Part shown: piece after piece, positions 1 to 11,091 of the stretch
How the letters are laid out: every line of letters starts with the position of its first letter
Numbering within the stretch: position 1 is the stretch's first letter
Source of the DNA: Allantophomopsis cytisporea
Lineage: Eukaryota; Ascomycota; Leotiomycetes; Phacidiales; Phacidiaceae
Reading direction: 5' to 3'
Assembly: GCA_024752435.1 (NCBI GenBank)
Contig: CP103034.1
Span: 1,488,001-1,552,000 of the forward strand
DNA length: 64,000 bases
The notes under the pieces: generated by a model
The model's database searches: none
Told to the model about the DNA's origin: nothing
Seen by the model: the letters and a program-made list of their open reading frames with translations, nothing else
Translations under genes and position numbers: made by a program

Positions 1-1
1 C

Positions 2-223
2 CATGTCTCAGCGGACACGACCTTCCGACCCGACCCTACCAAAGTCATCGCGCTGTCTGTGGCAGGACTACGAAGATTTCTCGAGGCTACCAACAGCAGA
101 GAGTCTTCGGTCAAGCGTTTCGTATTAACAAGCAGCATTCAAGCGGCATTGAATCGTACGTTTGGTGAGTAGCTTCTTGTAAATGGAAGTATGTGGAACG
201 AAGAGGCCATCGAAAGTCCATAG
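2..223 (+). pseudogene. Remnant of an extended SDR (NAD-dependent epimerase/reductase)
   Basis: The window opens inside a reading frame (frame starting at base 2) whose translation carries the middle of an extended short-chain dehydrogenase: the strand and helix ending in a VKRFVLTSS motif, then a WNEEAIE motif a little downstream, both typical of fungal cinnamoyl/dihydroflavonol-type reductases. The two motifs are in one frame but are separated by an in-frame TAG at 170-172, and a second TAG follows at 221-223. The YxxxK active site expected about 20 residues further on is absent. The 5' part lies outside the window. I read it as a decayed gene; an unrecognised intron at 170 is the alternative but no good donor/acceptor pair is visible. 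Confidence 0.55.
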
Positions 224-1253
224 CGGTCACCGGAAAATGATCTTGCTCAAACTCAAGAATCGAGCAAAATTGATGAGGAGACGGAGCTGAACCTGTTGAA
301 GTATTTTGGAAAGGGCGGCTGGACAGACTATGATTACAGGTTCCGGAAGATCTGCCTAGAAATTCGTTGATATATGTAATACGACTGAAACTGGCTTCAT
401 AGTTTGGTTGATGAGTAGTCATGCTTGAAATGTTGTAACTTTTTATGTTTGTTAATTTAGAATCATCGTATTGCGTCTTGAAGGCGACTTCCGTCTTAAT
501 GACAAGGTAGATATTTGAGATACTTTAAGAAGATAGATTTATTTTTCAAGTACTAGACTTTTCAAAACTCAATGTTAGCCTGATCGTCATGTTATATTAG
601 CTAATATTTCGAGCCGAAAGAAAACACGAAAGACTGCTTCTGACTGAGCACCTTATACAAGTACCCAGGATGAAAGGGACACAATACTCCGTTTCCGATT
701 AGCGAACGACCATACAATGCCGTAGTTGCTGCTTACCAATGTATTGTAGGCACCACGCGAAAGACACCAAACGACCAAAGCTTGCAGTCGGAGCACATTG
801 GTCTCTTGCTGCTCGGTATTGTCATCATTCTCGTCATGAAAGATTCGTTTCGGGCGAATTCGCGTGCTGTCGGACCCCAAGGGTTATTCACCTTAATCAT
901 CCTGTACTTAGATTGAGATATATAATTATCTTTTCTTTAATTGCTTCTACGAACATTATTACTGATAATATATAATGCCCAAATACCAATAAGGAAATGC
1001 CCTACAAATGAGACTAATGGAGCACTGAAGGGGTTCGTTCATTAGACATGCACTCAGTAAATATTCTACTTTACGCCCGGTGTGAGTGTGTCGTGACCGG
1101 TGATGATGAACCAGATTAGTAATAACGCTATACCACCGACACCCTGCGCGCACTAGGCCTTGTCCCTCCGCGATGCTCTGTACTACATCACTCATACTTG
1201 AATAATCTATCCAGGTAACACTACCAGATTTGATTTCATCGATATTGGTCATC
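224..1253. other. Intergenic, no gene recognised
   Basis: Contains only short open frames on both strands, none with a recognisable domain or codon pattern. The right end is the upstream region of the zinc-finger regulator that starts at 1254. The first 150 bases may still hold unrecognisable decay products of the reductase remnant. Confidence 0.5.
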
Positions 1254-2915
1254 ATGGAGTCGGATATAGGCACCGAGTCCACCCGATTGGCGTGCGAGAC
1301 GTGCTTTAAGTCTTACCGGCGGCGTAGGTTTCTGTCGTCCACCTTTCTCATTTCCTACTTCATTTTGATATCACCGTTTTTCTCTGTTGCTGATACTATT
1401 CACATAGGCGACTTGCTTATGCGTCATCGAAGGCGCTGTAAAGGTCCCGTAAAAAGTGGGAATCGCCGCAAAGCCTGCGATGCTTGTGTTCAAGCCAAGG
1501 CTAAATGCTGCCACACCCAACCCACCTGCTCTCGTTGTGTCAAGCGAGGAACGAAATGTCTCTATAGCGTCTCATCATCTGCCCAAGCCTGTAATCATCC
1601 TGAGAACATGGAGGCGGCTTCAAACGTGCAGGTTCAAAGTTTCCGATGCTCTCCCTCGGCGGTTATCCAGTCTTCTGGACCTGAACTTTCAACTTGGAAT
1701 TTCCCACTGTCTCCGTATCCGCTCGATGCTTTCGACTTGAACGTAGCAGACTTTGCAGATGTATCTCCTGCCCCGCACCTCAGGTCGTCATTTGAGGAAT
1801 CTCTCAAATCGCCAATAACTCAAGGCAATTCATCCTCTACATCCCATGAGCAAAGCTCGAATGACAGCACGAGATCTCCCTCAAATCCTCCGACGTTGTC
1901 GACACCACTCCTTCTCACCCGCATACTTGGCGACTATGCTTCTTTGCTTATCAAAAGCTCTTGTTTCTCTCCATTCCTTCACTTGCCAAAAGTCAAAAAT
2001 GTTGAACCGGACTTGACGTCTTTCCCTTTCACCTCAATGGCCATCTGCAGCAGTACTGGCATGAATCTCTCGACCGACAAACAATTTTTCCGACGGGTCA
2101 TAGACGCAGCGCGGCATCGACTGATTGGGAACTTCGTAGGTACTAGTGAGGCCCTGTTCCGCTCTGTTCAAATGCTAACATATCTGTTAGCCGTCGTACG
2201 AGTGCATGCAGCAGTGGGATGCAATACATGCTATACTAATATATGAGACATTAGAGATTAAGGAATGCATTGGTAATGAGTCTGAGGCGTGGAGACTCGT
2301 TATGCCAGTCAAAAATCTAGAGATGGGCTTTCTTTTAAAGGTATAAGACTGTTCCTATCTCGATCTCACGCCAATCTTATTAATATTCGGCAGATGACAA
2401 GAACCTACATTGAGCCGTACCTACAGATTCGCAGTCCTGACATGAATGCCTACTCCGATTTCAAATCAACGCCATGTTCGCCGACCACAACGACATGGGG
2501 TCGGTGGAGAACCACCGAAACAACACGTAGAACAGTTTTCATTGTCAACATGGTCAATTTCCTCAACAATTATGATTTTACGACGAGAAAGATCTCACCC
2601 TACTATGAACCACTGAGCGATGACCTCATTCTTAACATGCCATTGCCCTGTAGCCAGACTGTATGGCTAGCATATGAGGAGGAAAATTGCAGACTTGCAA
2701 TGAAGAACTATCAGCCTTGGGCCAACTCTTCCTCGCCTGACTCTGATCAGGCCACAGTGGAATTACTAACAGGAGAGACTTACTTAAGTACCATTTTCTC
2801 AAAGTATAGCAAAGAGTGTATTCAAACTATGATTGGCTCACACGTTGGGCTGGGCGATTCAGACGATCTGAGGCGTCTTATAATACTATGCGCTACTGAG
2901 CAATTTCTTGATTGA
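1254..2915 (+). CDS. Transcription factor with C2HC finger plus Zn2Cys6 cluster
   Basis: Nuclear DNA-binding regulator, likely pathway-specific for the adjacent biosynthetic genes. Exons 1254-1323, 1408-2135, 2191-2340, 2394-2915 give 489 residues; the introns (84, 55, 53 bp) all have GT-AG ends, and the first is a multiple of three so the frame stays open across it. Splicing that intron joins a CxxCFKSYRRR half to RDLLMRHRRRC, making a C2HC finger (C14, C17, H30, C34). Directly after comes a canonical Zn2Cys6 cluster (C47, C50, C57, C64, C67, C74). A Ser/Pro-rich linker follows, then the middle region typical of fungal secondary-metabolism regulators (QQWDAIHAILIYETLE; WGRWRTTETTRRTVF near residues 330-345). 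The start at 1254 is the first ATG giving the intact finger. The C-terminal end is uncertain because family-like sequence continues in another frame after 2870. Confidence 0.85.
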
Positions 2916-3854
2916 TGCGATCAAGGTTTCGACAGAAGATGATCCCCATGGGCTTTTCTTGCCGAATTTGCCTAACAGCCATGTCACCACAAACTTTCAT
3001 CATGGATCGAGGTCTCGGACTAGCGGCTGATTTTTTGCTGGAATGACTGACTGAATTAAGAGGTTCTATAACTGTAAGTAGTGTTCTATGAGAAGCATCT
3101 ATTCTCAATAATATGATAAATCTAATACAAGATTCATTCAGTTCAGAAATAGTAAAGCCAGCCGCCTCGAAATGGAATTGAAGAAGGAATTAAGTCATAA
3201 TATCATCCTAGCGAACCCAAGATCATAATGTCACGTTTAGAACGAGGTTTAACATTGGTAGGCATTTTTCCTTGCCAACATATCCACATACCAACAAGCA
3301 GATTTTTAAGAGTTCGATTCTTAGTCGTTTGGCTGTGATATAGGGAAATCATGCTAATGTGCAGTAGAAGACCTTCCAAAATTCGTATACAGTCTAGAAT
3401 GTTAGCAGTTATCTCGCCAAAATCAAGCGAACAAATAGATACATAAGCCTGTATTAAATTTAGGCATATATGTATGCTTAGTTCTGTGTTTTAACTTTTT
3501 GAGAAGCTTAAAACACTATAGTGAACTAATTTTCTACAGCAATTGAATCGCAATCTAATTCCCATGAATATTCAGAGTTCAACGAAATCCAATTCACCAT
3601 TAACATGCGTTATGTGTGAGGTCTACTCCAAGAACGACTTCCCTTGAGCATTCACTTTCCACTGCACAAAGTCCTTTTCTATATGGATTTCAGGTTCCTG
3701 GTCCTCGCAAATAAATTATAAGCTTAAATTCTTTCTATCTAGGTAAGGTAATTGAAAATATGTGAATTAAAGTGGAAACTGTACAGCAACGCATCCTAGA
3801 TTCTGCGTTACTCAACCAAACAGATGAACCGAAGCTCTCTGGCTCTCAGTGTGT
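2916..3854. other. Intergenic between convergent genes
   Basis: AT-rich DNA between the 3' ends of the zinc-finger regulator and the GLEYA gene. Bases about 2870-3030 contain a short frame, different from the regulator's frame, that reads like the C-terminus of such regulators. From 3050 to 3800 I see nothing coding. Confidence 0.5.
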
Positions 3855-5099
3855 TTAAGACTCAGATCCCCAAGCTGGGAAAGCTGGAGCAGTAGTGCCA
3901 TCGCAAGAGTACTGAAGCAAGTATGGGGAGTCGGTGGTGCTGGAGTCCAAGAAGACAGTGCCATCCGGAGCGGCAATGGAGATCTGGAAGATAGCGTTGC
4001 CTTGACCCTGAGCGAAAATGATACGAAGGGGCAAGTACTCGCCCTCAACCAAGTCGACAGTTGCACTTCCAGCCCCTGGTCCAGATCCCTGGTCGTACGA
4101 CGCAATCAAGTCGGCGTTGCCACGGTTCCAGCCTGAGTAGGCGTTTGAGCCGAACCAAAGGAAAACGGTATCGTCGACTCTGTCGATGGAGATGGTGTAG
4201 GTGCCGGTAACCTCAGCGAAGAGGTAACCGCGGTGGTTCAGAGCAAAGTAATCACTGTAGAATTGCTCGCTGCTGCCGTACACGGTGATATCCTCACCAC
4301 CAGATGCGTCGATTCCACCAGCAGTGGAAGTTACGCCATAGATGCTTGGAACTTGAGATTTGTATACAGTTGGGTCAAATGTGCTGTATGTGTCGTCGTT
4401 GTTGTTGCCTTGATCGTTCTCGTATTCGGCCCATTGGATACCTTGGTTACCGCACTGTGTTGGAGTAGGGCAAACGATATCGGTCGAAGTCGAGGTAACA
4501 GTGACGGTAGTAGTAGGAGTAATAGTGGTCACGCCGGCAACGGAAACGAAGCTCGATACAAGAGGAGTGACGGTAACAGTGTTTGTCACCGTTGCGCTGG
4601 GTGTTGGGATAGAGAGACAGCTGCAAGCGGTCGAGATTTGAGCGCTGGCAAAGCTGGCCACACAGCTAGGGAGAGCAGAAGTGGTTGCCTTGGTTGTTGG
4701 TACTCCGCGCTTCTCCACAGCTGACAGAACGCAAGTTGTGATAGTCTCGGTGCTTTCATCTGGTCAGTTGACGTATAATTGGACGGAAAAGGATTTCACT
4801 TACGCAGTCTCGGTACTCGTTACAGTACTAGCAGTGATGGTGTTGGTGCCAGTAGTTGTAGTGATGACCGTGGTGGTTGGTACTGAGCTGGTAGCCGTGG
4901 CGGTTTTTGTGATTGTTGCGATGCTCAGGTAAGATGAACAGAATGGTGTTGCTGATGGATAAGCATGAAGTGCGTTGACAACAAGCTCGGCAGCAAGACA
5001 TTGCAACTTAGAAATGATGTTGGAGTTGGTTGGGGAGGCATTGGCCTGCTTTAGCATTGCTAGAGTCAGCAAGCTGACGGAACCTGTAGAGAATCGCAT
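3855..5099 (-). CDS. GLEYA-domain secreted adhesin-like protein
   Basis: Probable cell-surface or cell-wall protein binding carbohydrate. Exons 5099-4804 and 4752-3855 (51-bp GT-AG intron) encode 397 residues. The N-terminus has a hydrophobic signal peptide. Next come two related modules, each with a few cysteines followed by a Thr/Ser/Val-rich stretch of TxTxT repeats likely to be heavily O-glycosylated. The C-terminal half is a GLEYA domain (PF10528 type): HRGYLFAEVTGTYTIS, then VDDTVFLWFG, then EYLPLRIIFAQGQGNAIFQ and a final APDGT segment. The start at 5099 was chosen because it puts the signal peptide at the N-terminus; an in-frame upstream ATG at 5213 would bury it. No GPI signal is obvious. 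The ligand is unknown. Confidence 0.85.
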
Positions 5100-7517
5100 G
5101 ATGTTGGAGGTTTCAGGTTGAGTTGTTGATCTGGTTGATTTGGCTGATTGCTTGGATTTCTCAGGTTCTACGGTCCATCTTGGAGACTTTATATCTTTCT
5201 CTAAGATGGCCAAACTGTGATTCTCAGCTGCTGTCTATGCAGTGAGAGGCTCCGTCCTCGGACATGACAAGCCAACTCGAACGCCATTAAATTGTCGATT
5301 CTGAAAAATACCATTGCTTTTGCATTCTCAGCTCAAAATTGTCATCGTGGCGCCTAGAAAAGTTCCTAAGAGAAGACAAATTTTCCAACTATGGCATTCA
5401 CGTGGATAAGGAACTCTGACTATGGATATCTTGCAAGTCTACTCAGCTGTCAGATAATTCGCCATCAGGTAGAGGAGGGTGATCTAGAAGGGCTTCTCAG
5501 CTACTGTGGAGAAGAGAAGAAGACAAGGTTACCCCAAAGTTTGTCTGTTTGAAGGTCTAGATTATAACAGATACGGAGTGACCGAGCGGAGAAAAGCTCC
5601 TCACTTCTATCAACAGAAAACATTATTTAGGCACATACATATTGGCAAACTCCGATCGCCGCCGGGTGTGTAGAACAACCTGGGGATAATTGTGGGGAGA
5701 GTTCCAGCCGACTGGAACACAGCTGAAAATTTCAACGGAGCCTCAAAAAGGCCCCTGTCAAATAGCGCACAGCCATGAGAGGCTATTTCTCACGCTTCGA
5801 ACACACCCCTGGATTTGACAGCTGATTTTAAGCTTGAAAAGGCTGAGGAATTCCCGACAGATGAGAAAGGGTTTAGTGCTATTCCTTCACAGGGATTATC
5901 TCTCTGCTCATTATGCAGAGCTGGATGCCTGCAACAAGTGATGACTTATTGTTTTCATCGCGAGATGGTATCTCAAACAAGTTATTCAGAAAAAAAGTGT
6001 AGAACATGAACCCGCTCCGAACGTTCCTCTAGATGCTTTTTGTTGCTAAGCTTTGCCGCTTTGTGGAAACGGGCAACCATCAACCGTCAACCGTCCGCCG
6101 ATATATGCCTGTGAGCCCTGAATTTATTTTAGTAGCACAAGAGACGTTGGTAGTGGGCTGAGAGTCATTTACCGCAGGCTTCTTTGGTGAAGCCAAGTAA
6201 GATGCCCCTTTCGTTGAGTACACAGGAAAGAAACATGGCTAAGCTGAGGAGCCGGCGTCGATTTTGTTAGTAGCAAATCATGGCTGGGCTGAGCTGAGGA
6301 ACCGATGGCAGTTCACCAGCGCTAAAGCTAACGACTGGGGTCAACGTGCCCGTGCCGTCGGTAGTTATGCTCAATCCGTTCACAGGTACCCGGTGGGCTG
6401 AGTCAAGTAAAGAACGGGCTGGGTTAGAGCCATTTCTGCCCGCTTTATAAGTTGCACATGGTATCTGTATTCGCCCAGCTGTGGTTGTACGTGTGAATTC
6501 AGTAATGGAGCATCGATGGTAGGATTTTTGTGCATGAAATCTACTATCTCCAGACCAAGAGCAATGAGCATGAATGGACATAGAAAAGTCCTCAATGGGA
6601 AAGCAATAACGGAGATTAGATCAATTGAACTGCACCGACCAACCGGTTTTGATCAGAAATGTAACTGAAAGCAAGGGAATGAGTAGAAAGACGCACAAGC
6701 GCACCAGTGGTACCTGAGGCACAAAAGTCATAGACATATAATTGCGAAATTTTGAATGAGCGCAGTGAACAACTCGTACTAAGAAGTGCCGAGTGAAGTT
6801 TGGCATTTAGTACGTGGGAATAGTGTTGGATTTATAGTTAAAATCTAATAATTCGCATACAAGACGTCACGTGAGATTTCAGTGAAGCTTGCTGTCAGTC
6901 ACCGGGATGCATCAAATTCGCGCACCACCGATAATTTTTGCTATGCAAAGTTCGAACCTGAGAAAATTCTAGAAACTCAGCACACTGATTGGGCAATTTG
7001 GGATTGATATACCCAGTCTATCTTTACGTGGAGTATATGTTTAAGATCTTATCATAGCATTCAACACTTATTATGTAAATGTTATTAGACTTTTTACAGA
7101 TAAAATATACGTTTGAGAAGCTGGCAAAACAAAACAAATTTCTCAAAATGTTGTTTCATGCAGTGATACAAAGTTTCCAAAACAATAGTCTTCTCGGCTT
7201 CATATAGATATTTACGTGATCTGTTGTAATTTGAACTGGTATTATCGAAGGACTTTCATATCATTTTGCTAAATGATTCCCGAGTTTTGATTACCCAAAT
7301 TTGAATGGGCTGCATTTTTTTTCCAAAGCTATAAAGATGTCTCGCGACATGGTTCTAGGGAGATAAATAATGTTACATGATGACAAGCAATGTTAAGGCA
7401 GAAATATAAAAATGGAAAGCGTGCGTGGAGAAGAAAAGGGAAAGAATGAGTGCAACAATAATAGTACATCCTTCAAAAACAACTTTAAGCATTCTAGGGA
7501 TTTGAGTCCAATTTTCT
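5100..7517. other. Long intergenic region without recognised genes
   Basis: About 2.4 kb without a credible gene. At 6232-6305 there is an imperfect local duplication of a segment containing CATGGCT...GCTGAGGA. At 6864-6874 lies GACGTCACGTG, overlapping a CRE-like half site with an E-box (CACGTG at 6868-6873). From about 6830 to 7500 the DNA becomes AT-rich and forms the region downstream of the laccase gene. Confidence 0.45.
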
Positions 7518-9939
7518 TCAAATGCCGCTGTCAATATCATAATCAAAGTCTCCAGGTTTTATATTCTTGGTGAAAGCACTCCATGCCAGGCACGTTGCAT
7601 TAACCGAAGCTGGGATTTTGGAATATTGGATATCATCTGCTCTTTCCAGGAAGTTCATAACGAGTCCAGCAGACGCATGCCTAAAATTACGCGTAAGTGT
7701 TCATTCTATTGGATGATGGATTGGAGTATCCCGTATCTGTAAGAAAACTTACCATGCATTATGACAGTGGAAGGGCCAGACACCTGGGTTATCAAGATCG
7801 AATTGGACCACGATATGCCCCAGGATAGGTAGCTGCTGTACATCTCTTCGCTGTGGGTTCGCGGGGTTGATCAGGGACACTCCATCCCATCGACCAGGAC
7901 CCTCGTGCAGAACTTGCATGTTATGCCCGTGTAAGTGTAGAGGCTAAAAAGCGTCAGTTTCAAATATCTGCAGACAATATTGATGGATACATACGTGATG
8001 AGCAGCAGCAGTATTGTGGACCACAAGTCGAACAGTGGTATTTTTCCCAAGATCAACTACATGCTGGTTATTAGTGAAGGCCTTGCTACCTTTGTAACCC
8101 GGTTGATGAAACTTGGCTGCATCGAGAAGAATAGGGTCATTGTAATTTCCTCGGAAGCTCTTGCCATCCATCATCCATACAGGATGTCCGGTGGCATTGA
8201 TTATTCGAACGATTTCAATATTGTATGTGAAACTAGGAGTTTTCGCTGGAATTTTGAACTCAGGGATTGTGAGAGCTAGGTTGTCCTTTGTTAAATGTCA
8301 GACCAAGTTGCAAGGTAATATCAAGAACGATGACGAGAAGTTTTAACATACATTCTGGCAAATTGGATTCTCTTTGTATACTTGCGCCTTGGACACTGGG
8401 CTTGGAGGAAGCTGCGTTCCTGCACCTTGATCATAATAAAGAACAGCAAGACCCTTAGACTGCCCAATATGATCATACTTCTCATCCAGCTTTTGGCCGC
8501 CACAGCCGACAACAGAGTTAATATTGGACCGCATAAAGTAGGATTTACTTGGATCTTGATTTGCTGTGACCAATACATCTGTCCTTTGACCGACCTGTTC
8601 AATATCAGCGACTACTCAAGCCATAATCAGATGTACTTGCACCCAAGGAGACCACATTAGTAGTATATGGTTTTATGACCACAAAGTCATTCGCGATTAC
8701 AGTCAAGTTATGATTGTCGATCGAAAAATAAACTTGGCCATCGGAGCCTGCATTGATCAATCGAAGTCTAGTGGTCTTCTTACTAGAAATGGAAAATGAG
8801 GCTAACGCGGCGGCGCTGCTGCAAGTCTTAGAAGGTGGGCCAAGAGAGCAGTTGTAGCTCATCTTCCCTGAGATTAGACTGTTATCCGAGGCAGGAACAA
8901 AACTTGTGAAGTTGGTCTTGCTGGTATCATTGCCAACAACTTAGAAAATTAGCAATTATAACATGATGGATAACTGTGAATAACTTACCTTTCTTGAGAA
9001 TATCGTAGTATTCCTCATGAAACCCTAAGAAAGTTAGGGTCAATCCTAAATGAGTGAGTAGGCGGCTTACAATCTCCGAGAACAATAGGCTCGTGCTCGT
9101 TGTCGTACGGAGTCGTGGGTAATGGCCCAAAGATAACGATGGGACCGAAAAGACCACCTGCAGATTGCCCAGAGTAATGAGAGTGATACCAAGACGTTCC
9201 ATAAATATCTGCCTTGAATAGGTAGCTACCCAAAATTAATACTTGATGACAGACATGGAGTGCTTGAAACGTACGTAAAGCTCTGCCCTGGGGCGATAGG
9301 ACAACCGTGAATGGAAGGGACTCCATCTTCCCATGTAGTGTTGCTTTGCAAGAGACCATGCCAGTGAATTGAAGTACCCTCCTGAGGAGAATCAATATTG
9401 TTGTGAACGGTGACTGTGGCCGATTAACTTCCCATAATCTTCACGAATAGATTGCATAATTGAAATACCTTGGATCATGTCACCTCTATTTGCATAAATA
9501 GTAGGTCCTGGAAATTGCTGGTTGATAAGAATGACATCTTTAAGATATCCATCCGGGGCAATCTTCTGTCGTGTAATGATGAAATCATACTTTCGAGTTA
9601 TACCGGTAAGAGGAGCAGCAGAGTATGCGTTGACTTCGTCTGCAGTCTGAGTTCCCCAGGGTGCAGAAGATGGATCAGCTCCACCAACGACGTTTGGCAC
9701 CGATGCTCCTCCACTTACACCGCCGGTCGCCGGTGACGTTGTATCAGTATTTGGCAAAAACTTTCCAGCAATTGAGGTGGTGTCCAAGGTACCGAGAGTG
9801 GAGTCACTGTGAACCTTAATCAGTAAAAAAAGATCTTAAGATATGTAAATATTCCCTACCCATTTTGTTCGCCGGGTGTTAATGCTGTGTTATCATCGGC
9901 AAGGGCCAGTGCGGCCAGGAGGAAGAACTTGAAGAGCAT
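7518..9939 (-). CDS. Secreted laccase / multicopper oxidase
   Basis: Oxidises phenolic substrates with reduction of oxygen to water, outside the cell. Ten exons (9939-9860, 9806-9469, 9413-9275, 9225-9071, 9024-8989, 8939-8641, 8594-8352, 8285-7995, 7943-7753, 7680-7518) give 644 residues. The signal peptide ends near residue 15 and a Gly/Ser/Pro-rich extension precedes the first cupredoxin domain. All four copper motifs are present: L1 HWHG (156-159), L2 WYHSHYSGQ (H200, H202), L3 PLHLHGHN (from 528), L4 HCHNAWH with T1 Cys587. The T1 axial position (Cys+10) is Leu597. Nine introns are 46-72 bp; the sixth, 8595-8640, needs a GC donor (GCAAGT) to keep the conserved LGVGQRTDV segment. It is divergent from the DAHP synthase and could act on the product of the adjacent synthetase, or in pigment or lignin-type chemistry. 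Confidence 0.92.
8595..8640 (-). other. Probable GC-AG intron in laccase gene
   Basis: On the minus strand the intron begins GCAAGT and ends AACAG. Using the neighbouring GT two bases upstream would put the following exon out of frame and lose the conserved GQRTDV segment. The 46-bp length equals the shortest GT-AG intron of the same gene. Confidence 0.7.
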
Positions 9940-11091
9940 ATTGCAAGAGTCTGGAAATGCTGATTTCTGGAATTGAAAAGAGAAGCATCACCAAAGTCAC
10001 CAAGTCATATTTATACAGTACAAGAAGTCACAAATCTAGCGCTGAAACCAGAGAAGGTCCTTGAGAATATTCTTCAAGCTTCCGTGTATATTGAGGCTAT
10101 TGAAACAGTCATATCCGGCATTCCTAGCCAAGACCCGAAGGAACAAGGCATACGAGAAACATCGACTCCATAGAGTAGCATTTTCAGCAAATATGCCTTG
10201 ATTCCCCATGTTAATGTTACTATTCCATCTGTTGAGGGTCCAAGACTCGATGCAAATGGAACAAGCTGAGCCGGTATATTGCAATCGGGAGAATGGAACA
10301 TTGCTCAGCTCGTGAGATACGCGTGAGGTTGCCTCAAAGAATCATAATCGAAATGAAGGCATGGCGTTCTAGAAATATTTGTAAGGGCATCACCAGTTGC
10401 GGCTTGAGTGGAAGCATATCCGATGGCTGGTAAGCAGGGTCTAGTGTATTACATGCATATGACTTGCATCTGTAAGGGGAATCGACTAGCAGGGCTGAGT
10501 AAAGCAGATTCGGGTAATCTGACAGGAACCCGGAATAAGCACATAGAAAGCCTCGTATGTGATTATATTCGCGTTATGCAAATGCTGAAAACAATTTGCC
10601 GTTGTGAGGATGGTGGAATGTACACACAGTCAGCAGCTCTCTATTAGCGCCAGCTTTGGTGGAGCCATCATTACAACCACACCATGAGGATGCAACGAGA
10701 CGAGATGCCTAATGGAGAATCACGTGCATTAACGCATTTCGTCCGGAGAACCAAAATCGTGACGATCGCCGGTCGGAGTCATTTTCGATCTCTTGTCTGC
10801 AGAACTTGTAATCAAACACGCCACACTAATCCTGACTGCATCGTTGCATTTCTTATCCATCAACTTGTCATTCGAAGGGCTCCCAGATAAACAAAGCATT
10901 ACACGAACATAATCTTACATGTAATAGACAAGGAAAAGGATAGTACTCAACATCTCACATTGATAGAATCTTGTCGTGAATATAAGTAATTGCCATTGAG
11001 CTTTCATGTTCTCCCGTTTGTTTTCTAATCTTCAATAAACATTTGCTTTCACTAGACTTAGACTATTTCAAAATCTCTACATACCCTCAAG
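9940..11091. promoter_or_regulatory. Divergent promoter region, laccase / DAHP synthase
   Basis: 1.15 kb between the start codons of the two divergent genes, enough for two promoters and possibly shared control. A CACGTG E-box lies at 10721-10726. A TATA-like AATATAAGT is at about 10979-10987, roughly 105 bases before the DAHP synthase start, followed by a pyrimidine-rich leader. No coding sequence recognised. Confidence 0.5.

Noticed and set aside
3849..4932. Plus-strand open frames over the GLEYA gene
   Set aside because: Low-complexity products of the reverse complement of Thr/Val/Ser codons; the minus-strand protein has a signal peptide and conserved domain.
8605..8862. Alternative 31-base GT-AG intron in the laccase at the GC-AG site
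   Set aside because: It would restore the frame but is far shorter than any other intron in the window and adds non-conserved residues before GQRTDV.
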